From Pyricularia pennisetigena (taxonomy: Eukaryota > Ascomycota > Sordariomycetes > Magnaporthales > Pyriculariaceae): a stretch of 64,000 nucleotides of DNA. Numbering within the stretch: position 1 is the stretch's first letter; every line of letters starts with the position of its first letter. The translations under genes and the position numbers were made by a program. Shown piece by piece: positions 35,820-47,211 of this stretch. The stretch is taken from contig NC_043744.1 of NCBI RefSeq assembly GCF_004337985.1, positions 5,688,325 to 5,752,324 of the forward strand. Reading direction: 5' to 3'. The notes below the pieces were generated by a model. That model saw only the letters and a program-made list of their open reading frames with translations. It was not told the origin of the DNA and ran no database searches.

Positions 35820-36741
35820 AGTTTTTTGTTACTTGCAACACCACCACCGTTTGTTCATCTTTTCATTCTTATATATATCTTGACTTTATCGGTTTGGTTA
35901 TATATGTACAGCTCGGCTTCTTTTGCTTGTGTTGCCACATTTTTCTTAAAACCGACTCCCCGTTAATGTTCATTGTCACTTAGTTGTCCTTTTTTTTTCT
36001 TCTTGTCTCCTGCTTTTGTTTTCTTGATACTGGCGTTTGCTGGACTCAAGGTACTGATCCTTGGTAGGACTGGGTTTGGTGTTTTTGGGGTTTGTCCCCC
36101 CCTTCATTTTGAGAAGGGGATGGTGGTTTTGAAGCTTCGGCCACCTTTTTTATGTGTTCATATATAAAAAAAAAGATACCACATTCGCTAGGCTTGGTCG
36201 GTTGCTGTTTTTCGTTGGGTATTTTTCATGGGGGTTTCTTTATATCTAGGCGAGGGATGAAGACGAACTAAATCAGCGCGGAGCAGAGATTTTTCTTTTG
36301 GATAGTTTCTTTTTCTTTTTGTCTGGAATAATTGAGACATGTGTATGTCGATCGGCTTGGGGATTTTCCCTTCAAAGCCAACCGACACACACCCTCCTGG
36401 TGTTTCAGCATGCTTGAAAAAGTCTTGAATAGGTATCAAAGCTATTTAAACAACGACTTGTTGTGAACATATGGATGGTGCCTTATTTGTCGTGATCTTC
36501 TGTATGGTCTAGTCTAGATTTAGTAGGATCCGGAAAAGTTTTCATCGTATATACTTTGTTTAGCACTCACCCGACGTCTTATAATATCGACTGTCGGCAT
36601 CAAGAACCCTTGCCCAAGTCTATTCAAAACAGTAGTATTATTACAAAAAAAATATACACATGACAATGATGCTTTTCTTCTTTTGTTTTCTCTTTGCCAT
36701 TTTTTTTTTGTACATGGACCACCGCAAAAACATCCCCCTCT
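35820..36741. other. Intergenic region between convergent MIT-domain and GUF1 genes
   Basis: No gene seen. The two genes end toward each other, so this holds two 3' UTRs, with T-rich sequence from 35820 and an A-tract at 36644-36651. Confidence 0.5.
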
Positions 36742-38969
36742 TCACCTCTCGAGAAACTTTTGGAAAGACGAGTGCTCGATGGTGACGTTGCCAATGGCCC
36801 GAAGCTTCTTCCTGCCCTCCTTTTGCTTCTCGAGCAGCTTGCGGCGACGGCTTGGGTCGGCGGCGTGCAGCTTGGCTGTGACGTCCTTGCGGAAGGGTTT
36901 GATGGTCTCTCGGGCGATGATGCGTTTGCCGACCGCCGCTTGGATGACGACCTCTGTTTGTTTTTTTTTTTTGAGCGAGTTGGGTTTTTCGTTAGTTGAA
37001 GGGGTTTACATGTGCAGATGGATGTTCCAGCTAGGCCAGTGACTAAGAAAAAAAAAAAAAAAAAAAAAAACTCACCAAACATTTGCCGATCGACGTGCTC
37101 CTTGAACTTGGTGACCCACTTCCTCCCCAGCCTCTCGACCTGGCTCGTGTGCACAACGCGGCAGATGGCGTCGACGGGGACCTTGTTGACCAACAGGTTG
37201 AGCTTGACGAGGTCGCTCCTCCGCCAGCCGGCGTCCTCGTAGTCGAGCGTCGCATAACCCCTGCTGGCGCCCTTGAGCTTGCCAAAGAGGTCGTCGACCA
37301 GGGCCATGGAGGGCAGGGCGTACTTGACAATGACCTGCTGCGCGCCAAAGAACTCGATGCTCTCCTGCTCGCCGCGGCTGTCCTCGCACAGCTTGATGAT
37401 GCGGCCCAGGTACTCCTCGGGCACGGCGATGGTGGCCGCGACAAAGGGCTCGTAGAAGCCCTCGATCTTGCCGTGGTGCTCCGACATGTCCGGGAATTGG
37501 GTCGGGTTGGTGATGATGGTCGACTTGCCGTCCCTCCACTGCACCTTGGTCGGCACGGCGGGCTCCGTCAGCATGATGCTTGCGCCGTGCTCCTGTCGCA
37601 GCCTGTCCTGGAAGACTGAGCAGTGCAGGGAGCCCAGGAAGCCCAGGCGCCAGCCCGCGCCGAGGGCCTCGGAGAAGTCCTTCTGCAGCGTCACGCTGCG
37701 GTCGTTGAGCGTCAGCTGCGTGATGCTGTCGGCGAGCCGCTGGTAGTCCGACTGGTCCGTGGGGAACGCCGCCACAAACACCATGGGCTTGGGCTCCTCG
37801 AAGCCTGGGTACGGCTCCACGACGCCCTCGCTGCCCTGGAACGTAAAAGTGTCGCCGATCTTGGCGTCCTGGATCCGCTTCATGCCGGGGCTGAACGAAA
37901 GGTAGCCGACCTGGCCCGGGCGGAGGGCCGTCTGCGGCGTCGGGTGCGGGTACTGGATCCCCACCTCACCGACCGTGTAGCGGTTCCCCGTGGCTAGAGA
38001 TACGACGTTGTCGCCCGGCCTCACGGTGCCGTTGAAGATGCGTACCAGGAGCACGACGCCTCTGAAGGTATCGTACCACGAGTCCACGAGCAGCAGGCGC
38101 AATGGCGCATCCGGGTCTCCAGTCGGGTGGGGAATCTGCTCGATGACGGCCGGCAGCACCTTTTCGACGTTGGTCCCAGCCTTGGCACTTACCAGGACGG
38201 CACCTGTCCCATCTTCAGCGACGTCGAGCTCGAACGTGTCCCGCAGCTGCTTCAGGGCCCTTTCCGGATCCGCAGTGGGCAGGTCGATTTTGTTGACGAC
38301 GGGGACCAAGGTCAGGCCCTCGGCAAAAGCCAGGTAGAAGTTGGCGACCGTCTGTGCCTGCACGCCCTGGGAGGCGTCAACGAGGAGCAGGGCGCCGCCG
38401 CAGCTGGCGTAGGAGCGCGTGACCTCGGCCCTAAAGTCGACGTGGCCCGGGGTGTCGACGAGGTGCAGCAGGTAGTCCTCGCCACGGTAGCGGTACAGCA
38501 TGGTGCAGGTCTGGGCCTTGACGGTGATGCCGCGCTCTCGCTCGACGTCGAGCTTGTCGAGAATCTGTTTGTTCTCATCGCTGGCCGAGATGGTGCCCGT
38601 GAGCTCGAGCAGACGATCGCTGAGGGTGCTCTTGCCGTGGTCGACGTGGGCGATGACGCAAAAGTTGCGGTAGCGCTCGATGGGGATGGCGGCGATGCGC
38701 TGCTCGAGGTCCGTCATGGGCGCGCTGCTGTGGTGGCTGCTGCTGCTGCGGGCCTGCGGTATCCTGTCATAGCGGCCGGAGCCTAGGGTAGACCGTGGCA
38801 GGTGAAGTATGGCATTGCGCGGCGGTAGTCTTGACAGGAGACGAGGTCGGCTTGGTGAGCTGCGACTGTTGCTGCTGGTATTATAGAGTCGTGCGGGATG
38901 GGAGAGGGCAGGCCGCCGGGGCAGCCGCACGCGCACACATTGTGGCGTGAGCCCTTTGCAGCAGCTCAT
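36742..38969 (-). CDS. GUF1: Mitochondrial translation GTPase GUF1 (LepA/EF4 family)
   Basis: Two exons on the minus strand, 38969-37076 and 36953-36742, give 701 residues. An Arg/Ser-rich N-terminus of about 85 residues fits a mitochondrial presequence. The GTPase begins with G1 AHVDHGKST (107-115), then RGIT, G3 DTPGH (172-176), G4 NKID and SAK. LepA-specific parts follow, including FKAEV-type [36 protein letters not shown] and the C-terminal basic tail [21 protein letters not shown]..., which is the LepA CTD. The last exon is needed for that tail: TTT-G joins AG-GTC giving [15 protein letters not shown]1 is a GTPase of mitochondrial ribosomes that supports protein synthesis under stress. 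The 122-nt intron has its GTGAGT donor followed at once by a run of T on the coding strand. Confidence 0.96.
37048..37070. repeat. A23 homopolymer in the GUF1 intron
   Basis: On the minus (coding) strand this is a T-run that begins right after the GTGAG donor bases. Confidence 0.95.
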
Positions 38970-39838
38970 CCAGTCGATGCTGCGTGGATTTTGAGCTTGT
39001 CTTTTGTTCTAGGTGGTATTGTAGAATGTTGGAGGCATCGTCATGAGGGCCAGCTATCGATAGAATGCATCTCAAGTAGACCAGGTAGGAAGCAGTGTAG
39101 TCCAGAACAATTCGGTAGACCCACGCGTCGCTCTGATTCGTCTCGCGACTTTTTTTTCTGGGTCTGGAGGCGCGATAAGCTCTTATCCTCCATTCATCTT
39201 GTGCCAACGCCCCACTTTTGGGTCTGTTTAGTTTGGAGATCTGCTTTCAAGGTATAGAACCTATCCAATGCAGTCAGTACCTTGCCTTGCTTGCCTCTCT
39301 AAAACCCACAGCACGACCTTTTGCAAGAGGGGAACCTTGGTTGGTTATAGACAGAATCGCAAGATTTTTTGATTTGTTTTGGAGTATCTTGAGTACTCAA
39401 TAGATATTTGAAGCAATCGACTTTTCTGCGAAATCCCCAATCAGTATGACGATAACTGCAAACTACATTATCCCCAAATGTGCTATCTAGTAAGCCAAAC
39501 AAAAAGCACGTAGGTATAGCCCAACTTTGACTAGGGAGGTATCATATAAAGCTCTTTATCGTTCCCCCCAGACATAAACGTGTCGAATCGTGTTCAGGCA
39601 GAAATTAAGAGCCGCAGAAGCAAGGAAAATAAAAAAAGCAAATCATAACCAATGAAACCCATGCCTGTACCGGTCTATAACGTGTTGAACTGTGTGCAAT
39701 GTGGTAACTCATAGCAGAGCAGAGATCGTGTGTGACAAGAAGGAATGAATCGTGGGAATAGTGACAAAGGAAAATTCAAGCCAGCCCTGAAACTCCAAAT
39801 CCCCGAAATCAAGCGAAAAGAAATGGCAGCGAGTTGGT
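38970..39838. other. Intergenic region between GUF1 and the Arg/Asp-rich protein gene
   Basis: No gene seen. It contains the GUF1 promoter and the 3' UTR of the next minus-strand gene. Confidence 0.5.
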
Positions 39839-40705
39839 TCATTTCTTGCTCCCCTTCTTGACAAACTGCTTCAGCAACTGCTCGCCAGCAAGGCCCATTA
39901 GCGCATTCTTGCCGGCGCTACCGCCGCCGCCGCCACTCTTCTTTCCGCTACCGCCACCTCCGTTCTTGTTGTTGACGCCGGCCATGAAGCCAGCCCCGAG
40001 CGCCGACGTGGCGACCTTGCCCGCCTTGGCCGCGTTCCACTGCCCGCGCTGGCTCGCCGCCGCCATGGCGCCCGCTTCAAAAGCCGCCATGCCGACCTGC
40101 TTCCATGGCAGCTTGCTCAGCGCCTCCGTGATATCCTTGGTGGTTTTGCTGCGGTTCAGACCAGGCCTCGCTCCCGCCGCCGCTGCTGCTGCACCGCCCG
40201 CCGCTCCGTATGCGGCCGCGTCGCTCCCACGGCCCTTTTCGCGCGTGGTCGCCGAGCGGCGCAGGTCCGGACCCCCACCGGCCCGAGGGGGGTAACGGTC
40301 TCGGTCTCCGCGGTCGCGGTCATAGCGGTCGCCTCCTCCGCCGCGGCCTGCCGAGTCGCGATAGCGGTCCGAATTGTAGTCGCGATCCGAGTTGTGGTAT
40401 CTGGCGTCGCGGTCACGATCAGAGTAGCGTGGCCTGTCGCGGTCGCGGTCGCGGTCGTGGTCCCGGTCCCGGTCCCGGTCCCGGTCCGAGTACCGAGGGC
40501 GATCTCTCTCGCGGTCACGGTCCCGATCCCTGTTGTCATAGCCGTAATCCCTGGGGCTGGAACGACGGTCTCTTGGGTGGTCGTCGTAGCGGGGCCTATG
40601 GTCGTCGAATGAGTTGCGGCGACGGGGCCGGTCATACGAGTCCCTGCCCCCTCCCCGAGCCGTCTCCGAGTATCTCGGAGGTGGGTAGTCGTACTCCCGA
40701 GACAT
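39839..40705 (-). CDS. Arg/Asp-repeat protein with Gly/Ala-rich C-terminal region
   Basis: Intronless 288-residue frame starting MSREYDYPPPRYSE. The N-terminal half is built of DRDRDRD, RPRYSDRD and YNSDR repeats. The C-terminal half reads ITEALSKLPWKQVGMAAFEAG, then small residues (AMAAAS, KAGKVATSALGAGFMAGV) spaced like a glycine zipper, a Gly/Lys linker and a final helix LAGEQLLKQFVKKGSKK. Known fungal proteins of this kind are uncharacterised; the RD/RY-rich part recalls RNA-binding or condensate-forming sequences. The start is the first ATG of the frame, and codon use is strongly GC-biased at third positions, which supports a real gene. The function is unknown. The single exon and low complexity leave a small chance of mis-annotation. 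Confidence 0.75.
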   Translation of the reverse strand: MSREYDYPPPRYSETARGGGRDSYDRPRRRNSFDDHRPRYDDHPRDRRSSPRDYGYDNRDRDRDRERDRPRYSDRDRDRDRDHDRDRDRDRPRYSDRDRDARYHNSDRDYNSDRYRDSAGRGGGGDRYDRDRGDRDRYPPRAGGGPDLRRSATTREKGRGSDAAAYGAAGGAAAAAAGARPGLNRSKTTKDITEALSKLPWKQVGMAAFEAGAMAAASQRGQWNAAKAGKVATSALGAGFMAGVNNKNGGGGSGKKSGGGGGSAGKNALMGLAGEQLLKQFVKKGSKK

Positions 40706-42656
40706 TGTGTATCTGGGTGGTTTATGTAGCTGTGTGTCGTATATATGTGTGTGTCACGGACTCTATGGCGTTGAATGCAGACCAAAGAAGACTAGGTAAT
40801 AGACACCAAAAAGTCGGTGTCGGGGTCTCTAATAAATATGTCGCTCAAGGAAAGAAATGATGCGGCAAAAAAAAAAAAAAAAACAATGCTAATGATGTGG
40901 AAAGGTGTTCGTTTTCTATCGTTTCTGTCGTCTCTGTCGTCTCTGTCTCTCTCTAATGTCGTTGTATGCAGTGCTGGATCCTCTCTCCTGGGTCAGGACA
41001 GGCTTGTTGTGTTTAAGGCGGAGAAATTGGGCGTATAAACGATAGTGTGGGCTGATGGGAATGATGAAATGACGATGGAAAAAGAACAGGGCAGCGAACG
41101 GGATCACGGCAAACCTTTAAAACGGAGCAACTTAGTTTAACTCAGCGTAGCACTCCCTCCTCTCACAGGGTACCGAAGCCAAGGGAAGTGGGCCAGGGTT
41201 GCCTTGAGCTTGCAGCGTACGGTGTGTGAGACTGGTCGATCACCTGGCCACAGCAGGCGCCAACAAGCAGTTGCTCACAGCGGGAACGAAAGGGCCATCA
41301 GGTATAAAGAGAAAGAGTGAAATAAATACAACACTACAGCAAAAACCTCGCACGTGCTAATCCTGGCCAGGCGGACGAGACGGTTCCGAAAACGTCGCGG
41401 AAGTCGGGTCAGCCGATAGGAATAGGTGGTGTGAGCTATTACTTCTTTTCTTTCTCTCCTCTTCCTTTGTCTGTAAAGCCAGCCCAGATCTTGTCTGCAA
41501 CAGCCAAGCAGTAATCCATAACGTTGCAAAAGATAAACGGACAAGAGCCAGGGTCTATCTCAGGCTGTCGTTCTTAACAGTACATAAGTGTAGAAGAAAA
41601 GAAAGTTTCGCCACACCGCACATCTGGTTGCGTGGTAGTGGGGAACTTCGGCATCTTCTTTCTTCTTTCTCCATGCACAATGCCACCTGCAGTGATGATT
41701 GACAGGCAGTACATCAAAAGCTCGTTCAAATTGATCGATTTGATTGAACGGCCATGGGTGCAATCGCAGTGTGACGCTCGGGCAAATCCGGCCCACTTGT
41801 CCCACATCACCGTATCCAAAACCGGTATTTGAGGCCGCCCTATTCTTCAGGATACCCAGACTTTTCCAGACTAACCAAGTAGGACCCCCATTTGGGTCTG
41901 GAGGGCTCCCGATGCGGGTGGTGGCCTCTCTGACAGCTGCGCTGGTCCGCTGCGGGAGACCCGGCAGTGGGCGGTGACACACTGGCAAACAGGACAGGCA
42001 CACAGGGCACACTCGGTAATACTGCCTAGGCAGTCAAACGGTGGTGATTCATAAATTTTGGAGACCCCGAGATTTTCCAGATCTCGCCCAACAATCAGTC
42101 AGGTTGGGTAGACTTGATCGATTTCATCATAGTGTCTAGCCGTGGGGACACGTCTTAGCATAGTTGCAGCACTAATGTACTGCAGTAGTAGTTCCAGTAG
42201 CTTGAGAACAACGAACCGCCAACACATTAGCAACTACTGTAGACTAGGCAGTAGGTATACACTGACTGGCTCGACGTGAATACGGCGGATTGGGTTTTTC
42301 TTGGGATGCCTTTTTTTTCTGCCCATTAGGCACAAGGGCAGCTCGGATACCATAGGCTGAACAGACTAGGACGACAAGCAAAACGCCGCCCTATCACCGA
42401 CGAGACACACCCAGAGGTAAGCCTCCTAGTGCGCGGCCTCGATGCCATTGGCAATTAAGCTAGCCCAGTCAAGCGCCATCCCGTTGAGAAAGCTGCATCT
42501 CCTATGCATCCGGTCTGCATAGCTGGTGTGATTCAGCTGCAGGGCTCTCGCCAAAAGCGTGGCCTGGTCCGTCCGTTCTTGTGATGTGAAATATTCCGAG
42601 AGTTGCCGCTGGGTGGTGTGTGGAACTCGCCACAGGCCTCCCCGAGGCACCGCCAC

Positions 42657-42696
<40 letters not shown>

Positions 42697-43544
42697 GCTG
42701 CACGTACGGTAGGCTAGGCTGGTGCGACCGTTTTGACCAAAATGGAGAAATTAGGTCCCTTGACTTATCCCCAGGCAAATATTCGCAAAGACGGTGTGCA
42801 CGTGTCAGCGCAAAATAATTGGATTGCGCCAACCTCCAAGTCCAGCGGAGTAAGAGAGATCGTGTTGACTAACAACCAACGCACAAAGGAACCACTCACG
42901 GAAATTGAGAGGGGTATTGAGGCCATTCACTGCACCAAGTGGTATGTCACGTGTTTTTCTCGAGACGATAACCGCCATACATTCAAACATCGACTGCTCA
43001 GGTGCGACCAATGATTCCCTGAATTTACTACACACACAGTTTCCCGTAGATGCAGGATTTTGTCGTTAGATGAAAGATGGTAATCGAAATATTGAAAAGG
43101 ACGGATCTTGAGTCGATCTTTTGGACTTCAGTTGGTCGTACGGAAGATCATCTGTCTAGTCAAAGATTGAGCAGATGATAAAAGAGGTGCAGTAATCGAT
43201 GGGGAAAGCTAAATATCTGCATTACAATGCAGGTTCATTCTGCCCAACGACACAACCATCAATACAGACAACAAAGGTGGTGCATGATTGAATCTTTGCG
43301 CCCCTCTTCTGGCATCTGTTGAAATTTCATTCATTGATCGACGCCCAACACCAAAAGAAACATCTCCGCCCACCAGACTATTTCGTCTCACATTGACAAC
43401 CCCTCCATCATCACATCAACACGCCCAATATCCACTCGGAAGTCATAACAACCCGAGACAAACCTGCACAAACCCCAACAACAGTCCAGTGCGGTAACAG
43501 CTGTCAGCAACAACATAAAAAGACAAAAATAAAAGATTAAGAAA
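40706..43544. other. 2.8 kb intergenic region
   Basis: Flanked by divergent genes. No supportable coding region. It includes an A18 tract (about 40866-40883), a TCTCTGTCG tandem run near 40925-40955 and the T35 tract at 42659-42693. Open frames such as minus 41560-42012 show no motifs. Confidence 0.5.
42659..42693. repeat. T35 homopolymer
   Basis: Uninterrupted T run in an intergenic region. Confidence 0.95.
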
Positions 43545-44489
43545 ATGACAGCCGCTCTCGTGCTCGAGAACGCTCAATGGAGCCCACCCGGCCCCGACGG
43601 ACGCATGATGGTCGGCTGGCTCGACGTGGCGACGTCGCAGACCCGATGCGCCCTCTTCGAGCCCACATCGGCGTCGCCCGCCGAGGTGGAGCCCATAATC
43701 GTCAAGGCCCAGCAGAGGCTCCCGTGTCTGGGCGGCCCATCCCGGCCCGAGGAGGCACAAACCTTCCGTCTCGCCGGCATCTCGCGCCTGGGATCGGAAA
43801 TCGGCCTGCTGTATAACTGCACCCAGCAACCCGTCACACTACGCGATTACATCACCACTCGGCCCAAGCCCGACAGAAGAGACAGGCTACGACTCGCCCT
43901 GGCCGTCGCCACCAAGGTGCGCTCGCTCGAGGTCCACTTTGACTTGAGGCATCCGGACCTCAGGGCCGAGAGCTTTGTGTTTATCCGGGACGTCTTTAGG
44001 CCGGCGGCCACGAACGGCGGCGACAACGGCAACAACAGGGCCACCATCAACGGCAACGACGGCAGGGACGTAGACCTCAGCCGGCCCTTCATCCTAGATT
44101 GGTCCCGCCGCCCTACGCAGCAAAGCATATACCAGCACCCGCGGTTCCGACCGCCCGGCGAGCGCCCGAACCGCGAGTGGACCTACCAGGTCTTTGCGCT
44201 GCTCATGATCCTGAGCGAGATCGCGGCTTGGGACTCACTTGCCACGCGCTTTTCCAGCTCCACGACCCCCGCGGCGCTGCAGGCGGCCAAGGAGGAGCGC
44301 TTCCACCTGCTGAAAACGGGCGCGTGGCAAGTGTTTCCCTGGGCCTGCACTCAGCTCGAGCAAAACATGGAAAAGCTGGAGCAGTACGACAGGTGGCACG
44401 TCAAGAGGTTTTACGACATGTTGTGCGACAAGCTGCAGACGCAGGTCGCCGACGCCGGGCTGGGAGAGAGCATCATGACCATGGCATGA
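43545..44489 (+). CDS. Degenerate protein-kinase-like protein
   Basis: Single-exon 314-residue protein starting MTAALVLENAQWSPPGP. The middle reads LRLALAVATKVRSLEVHFDLRHPDLRAESFVFI (about 114-147), which resembles the helix and catalytic loop of kinase-like domains found in fungal HET/prion-inhibition-type proteins. Here HPDLRAES replaces the HRD...N motif. FILDWSR (183-188) sits where DFG would be, followed by YQHPRFRPP and a stretch EWTYQVFALLMILSEIAAWDSL that fits the alpha-F helix. No glycine loop or catalytic Lys is visible, so this looks like a pseudokinase C-lobe rather than an active enzyme. There is no signal peptide or membrane segment. GC-rich third positions and long frame support expression. 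The kinase-like reading is an inference from pattern only. Confidence 0.72.
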   Translation: MTAALVLENAQWSPPGPDGRMMVGWLDVATSQTRCALFEPTSASPAEVEPIIVKAQQRLPCLGGPSRPEEAQTFRLAGISRLGSEIGLLYNCTQQPVTLRDYITTRPKPDRRDRLRLALAVATKVRSLEVHFDLRHPDLRAESFVFIRDVFRPAATNGGDNGNNRATINGNDGRDVDLSRPFILDWSRRPTQQSIYQHPRFRPPGERPNREWTYQVFALLMILSEIAAWDSLATRFSSSTTPAALQAAKEERFHLLKTGAWQVFPWACTQLEQNMEKLEQYDRWHVKRFYDMLCDKLQTQVADAGLGESIMTMA

Positions 44490-44627
44490 AGAGTTTATTT
44501 CCTCGAGGTGGAAAGCGATTTGTTATGCATGCAAAAGCATAAACAAGAAGAAGAAAAAGCATGCAGAGGAGAAAAAAAAAAAAACTGTTGCAACGACTGA
44601 ATTGGGTTCTCCCCTCGTTTGCAGAAA

Positions 44628-44670
<43 letters not shown>

Positions 44671-45996
44671 GCAGAGGCTTCTCACTATTGTTCACTAGTC
44701 TTACTGGAGATTAGAGATTGGACCCCGATCATCTGTTTTTGTCGCATTGATGATTGGATCATCGCAGCCTTCACAGTCGCGCCGCGGTCAGTTGTGGCTT
44801 GGGCCGTCCTCCGCTGGCGTAGCTGCCTGGATCTGCAGTGCACTGCGCCGCCCCTGCATACGTACCGCCAGGGTTTTGCGTGCCGTGCCTAGATTCTGAC
44901 GACATGAAAACACTCAGTATTATTTATGTCCAACATCCTGACCGATGGACCAGTCGGCGGCAGCATCACTCATGTCTTGTTCTGCGCGGCATCTCAAACA
45001 AAGCAGGGCATTGATTGATTGGATTGAAATTAATTTGGAACACAGCGTGCCAACAAGCCACCAGACTAAGTGGCGGTTAGCACGATGCTCCCTATTTCAG
45101 AAACAAAAACACAAAGGCGATGCGGTGCACATGTGATGGGTGTCGGGCGTCGGTTGTCAGTTTGTCCATGTCCAGGGCTTGCAAGGACAAGGTGACAGGC
45201 AGGTTGGCAAGCCTGGGCACCAAGACCATTCGCAGATTAATATCCGTAGAGAATTGTCACCTAGCGTCAACATCAGCTGCATCAGCTGGTTCAGTAAACA
45301 AGGACTATGCAATCAAATACAAATGAGCGAGCGCACACACAAACACAAGACCCTTGCCAACTTTGCCATACCTGCCGCGTCTCATAGTTGCTTGTTCATT
45401 TGCCAATCAAAGTCCAACAGTGGGCTTTCGGGATGGATCCTCCCACACGGGAAAAGCAATGATCAGCCTTCCCTGGCAATAGACCCGGAGGCAAACTCGC
45501 CAACCAGGACCCATCGCTCCTGACTAGGAACTACGGTGCCAGTTCCCCTTGATCCAAGTCCCGCCTCAACCCCTGAAAATACGAGCTTTTTCGGCACTGC
45601 GTCAGTGGACCTCCCCATATTTACACGTGACGTAGTATAGGTCGAGACTCCCTAAATGTTCGGCCATCTCGTTCCATTCCATCAACTCCGCCGCCCTCGC
45701 ACCTTCAGCCTTCGCCTCACTCTCTTTGCTATTCTTGGGTGACCTACGCCTTTGGGATTTTGTTTAGAGAAATCAGACACTCTTTTACTTTTTTTTCTTC
45801 TTCTTTTTTCCCCTCTTTGCATTAGTCACTGGCTTTCCCAGTCACACAAATTCTTTGTCACTCCTTCAGACTAAAGTCGAACTTTTTTTTCGCAGTCAAT
45901 AAAAGGAAGGGTTTCCCGACTTCCTCATCCATAACTTATTTATCCCGACTTGTCTCTACAGACGCACTCCAGATTCGAGCCTCTAGCAACAACAAA
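44490..45996. other. Intergenic region upstream of the GH17 gene
   Basis: No gene seen. It starts with the 3' end of the kinase-like gene and the T39 tract. The last 250 bases are pyrimidine-rich (TTTTTTTTCTTCTTC near 45790-45806), a promoter feature common before strongly expressed fungal genes. Confidence 0.5.
44630..44668. repeat. T39 homopolymer
   Basis: Uninterrupted T run about 140 bases after the stop codon of the kinase-like gene. Confidence 0.95.
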
Positions 45997-47211
45997 ATGC
46001 GTGTCTCATTTTCCCTTTTCACCGCCCTTGCGGCCGTTGCCGCTGCAGAGAACTACCTGGGTTTCAACTCGGGCTCAACAAAGGCCGACTACTCTGTCAA
46101 GGTCAAGGCCGATTTCTTGCAAGAGTTCAAGACGGCACAGAACCTCGAGGGTGCCCCCGGCGTCTTCAACGCCGTCCGTCTGTACACCAATATCCAGGGC
46201 GGTACCCAGGACGATCCCATCTCAGCCTTTGAGGCCGCCATCGAGACCAAGACCAAGATCCTGCTCGGCATCTGGACCTCGGGCACCAACTCGATCGAGA
46301 AGGAGCTGAACGCTCTGCAAAAGGCCGTCAAGCAATACGGCAGCAAATTCACCGACCTCGTCATCGGTATCTCGATCGGATCCGAGGATCTCTACCGCAA
46401 CTCGGTGACTGGTGTGGCCAACAAGGCTGGCGTTGGTGCTCAGCCCGACCAGCTGGTTGCCTTCATCGGCGACTTCAAGAAGGCCTTCAAGGACACTGCC
46501 CTTGGAAAGACCCCGGTCGGCCACGTCGACACCTGGGACGTCTGGCCCAACGCGACCAACAAGGCCGTCCTTGACGCCATCGACTGGGTTGGTGTCGACG
46601 AGTACCCTTACTACGAGAACGGCAAGGGCAACAACATCAAGAACAGTGGCAACCTGTTCGACAAGGCCTACAACGCCACCATCCAGGCCGCCGGCGGCAA
46701 GGCCGTCTGGGTCACCGAGACCGGCTGGCCCTCGAGCGGTCCCAACTGGGACCAGGCCGTTCCCTCAATCGAGAACGCCAAGTACTACTGGCAGGAGATT
46801 GGCTGCCGTCAGCTGTTCAACAAGGTTCCCACCTTCTGGTACAACCTCCGCGATAGCAACCCCGACAACAAGCAGCAGTTCGCCATCACCAAGGACCTAT
46901 CCACCAAGCCCCTCTTCGACCTCAAGTGCCCGACCACCTTCGACACCGACAAGCAGCGCCAGGCCAACAGTGCCAGCAGCGGTGGCAACAGCAGCACTGG
47001 CAACAGCAGCGGTGGCAACAGCACTGCTGGCAACAGCTCCAGCACCCCCAGCACCGCCAGCGGCTCCTCCAACTCTGGAAGCAACACCAACCCCTCTGCT
47101 GCCGGCTCCACCTCCAAGGCTCCCAGCAGCGCTGCTGGTATCATTGAGGTTCTTCCCGTCGCCGCCTACGCTGGTCTTGCTGTCATTGGTGGTGCGCTTG
47201 CCATGTACTAA
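45997..47211 (+). CDS. eglC: GPI-anchored GH17 glucan endo-1,3-beta-glucosidase (EglC-like)
   Basis: Intronless 404-residue protein. A signal peptide (MRVSFSLFTALAAVAAA) is followed directly by the mature start ENYLGFNSGS. The GH17 catalytic barrel carries the acid/base Glu130 in GISIGSEDLY and the nucleophile Glu241 in VTETGWPSSG, both in their family contexts. After about residue 320 comes a Ser/Gly/Asn/Thr-rich linker with GGNSS repeats, then a small-residue site (SSAAG, 377-381) and a hydrophobic tail ending LAVIGGALAMY. That is the signal for GPI attachment. The enzyme should act on beta-1,3-glucan of the fungal cell wall, in remodelling during growth or morphogenesis. Strong third-position C bias and a pyrimidine-rich promoter suggest high expression. 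Confidence 0.95.
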   Translation: MRVSFSLFTALAAVAAAENYLGFNSGSTKADYSVKVKADFLQEFKTAQNLEGAPGVFNAVRLYTNIQGGTQDDPISAFEAAIETKTKILLGIWTSGTNSIEKELNALQKAVKQYGSKFTDLVIGISIGSEDLYRNSVTGVANKAGVGAQPDQLVAFIGDFKKAFKDTALGKTPVGHVDTWDVWPNATNKAVLDAIDWVGVDEYPYYENGKGNNIKNSGNLFDKAYNATIQAAGGKAVWVTETGWPSSGPNWDQAVPSIENAKYYWQEIGCRQLFNKVPTFWYNLRDSNPDNKQQFAITKDLSTKPLFDLKCPTTFDTDKQRQANSASSGGNSSTGNSSGGNSTAGNSSSTPSTASGSSNSGSNTNPSAAGSTSKAPSSAAGIIEVLPVAAYAGLAVIGGALAMY

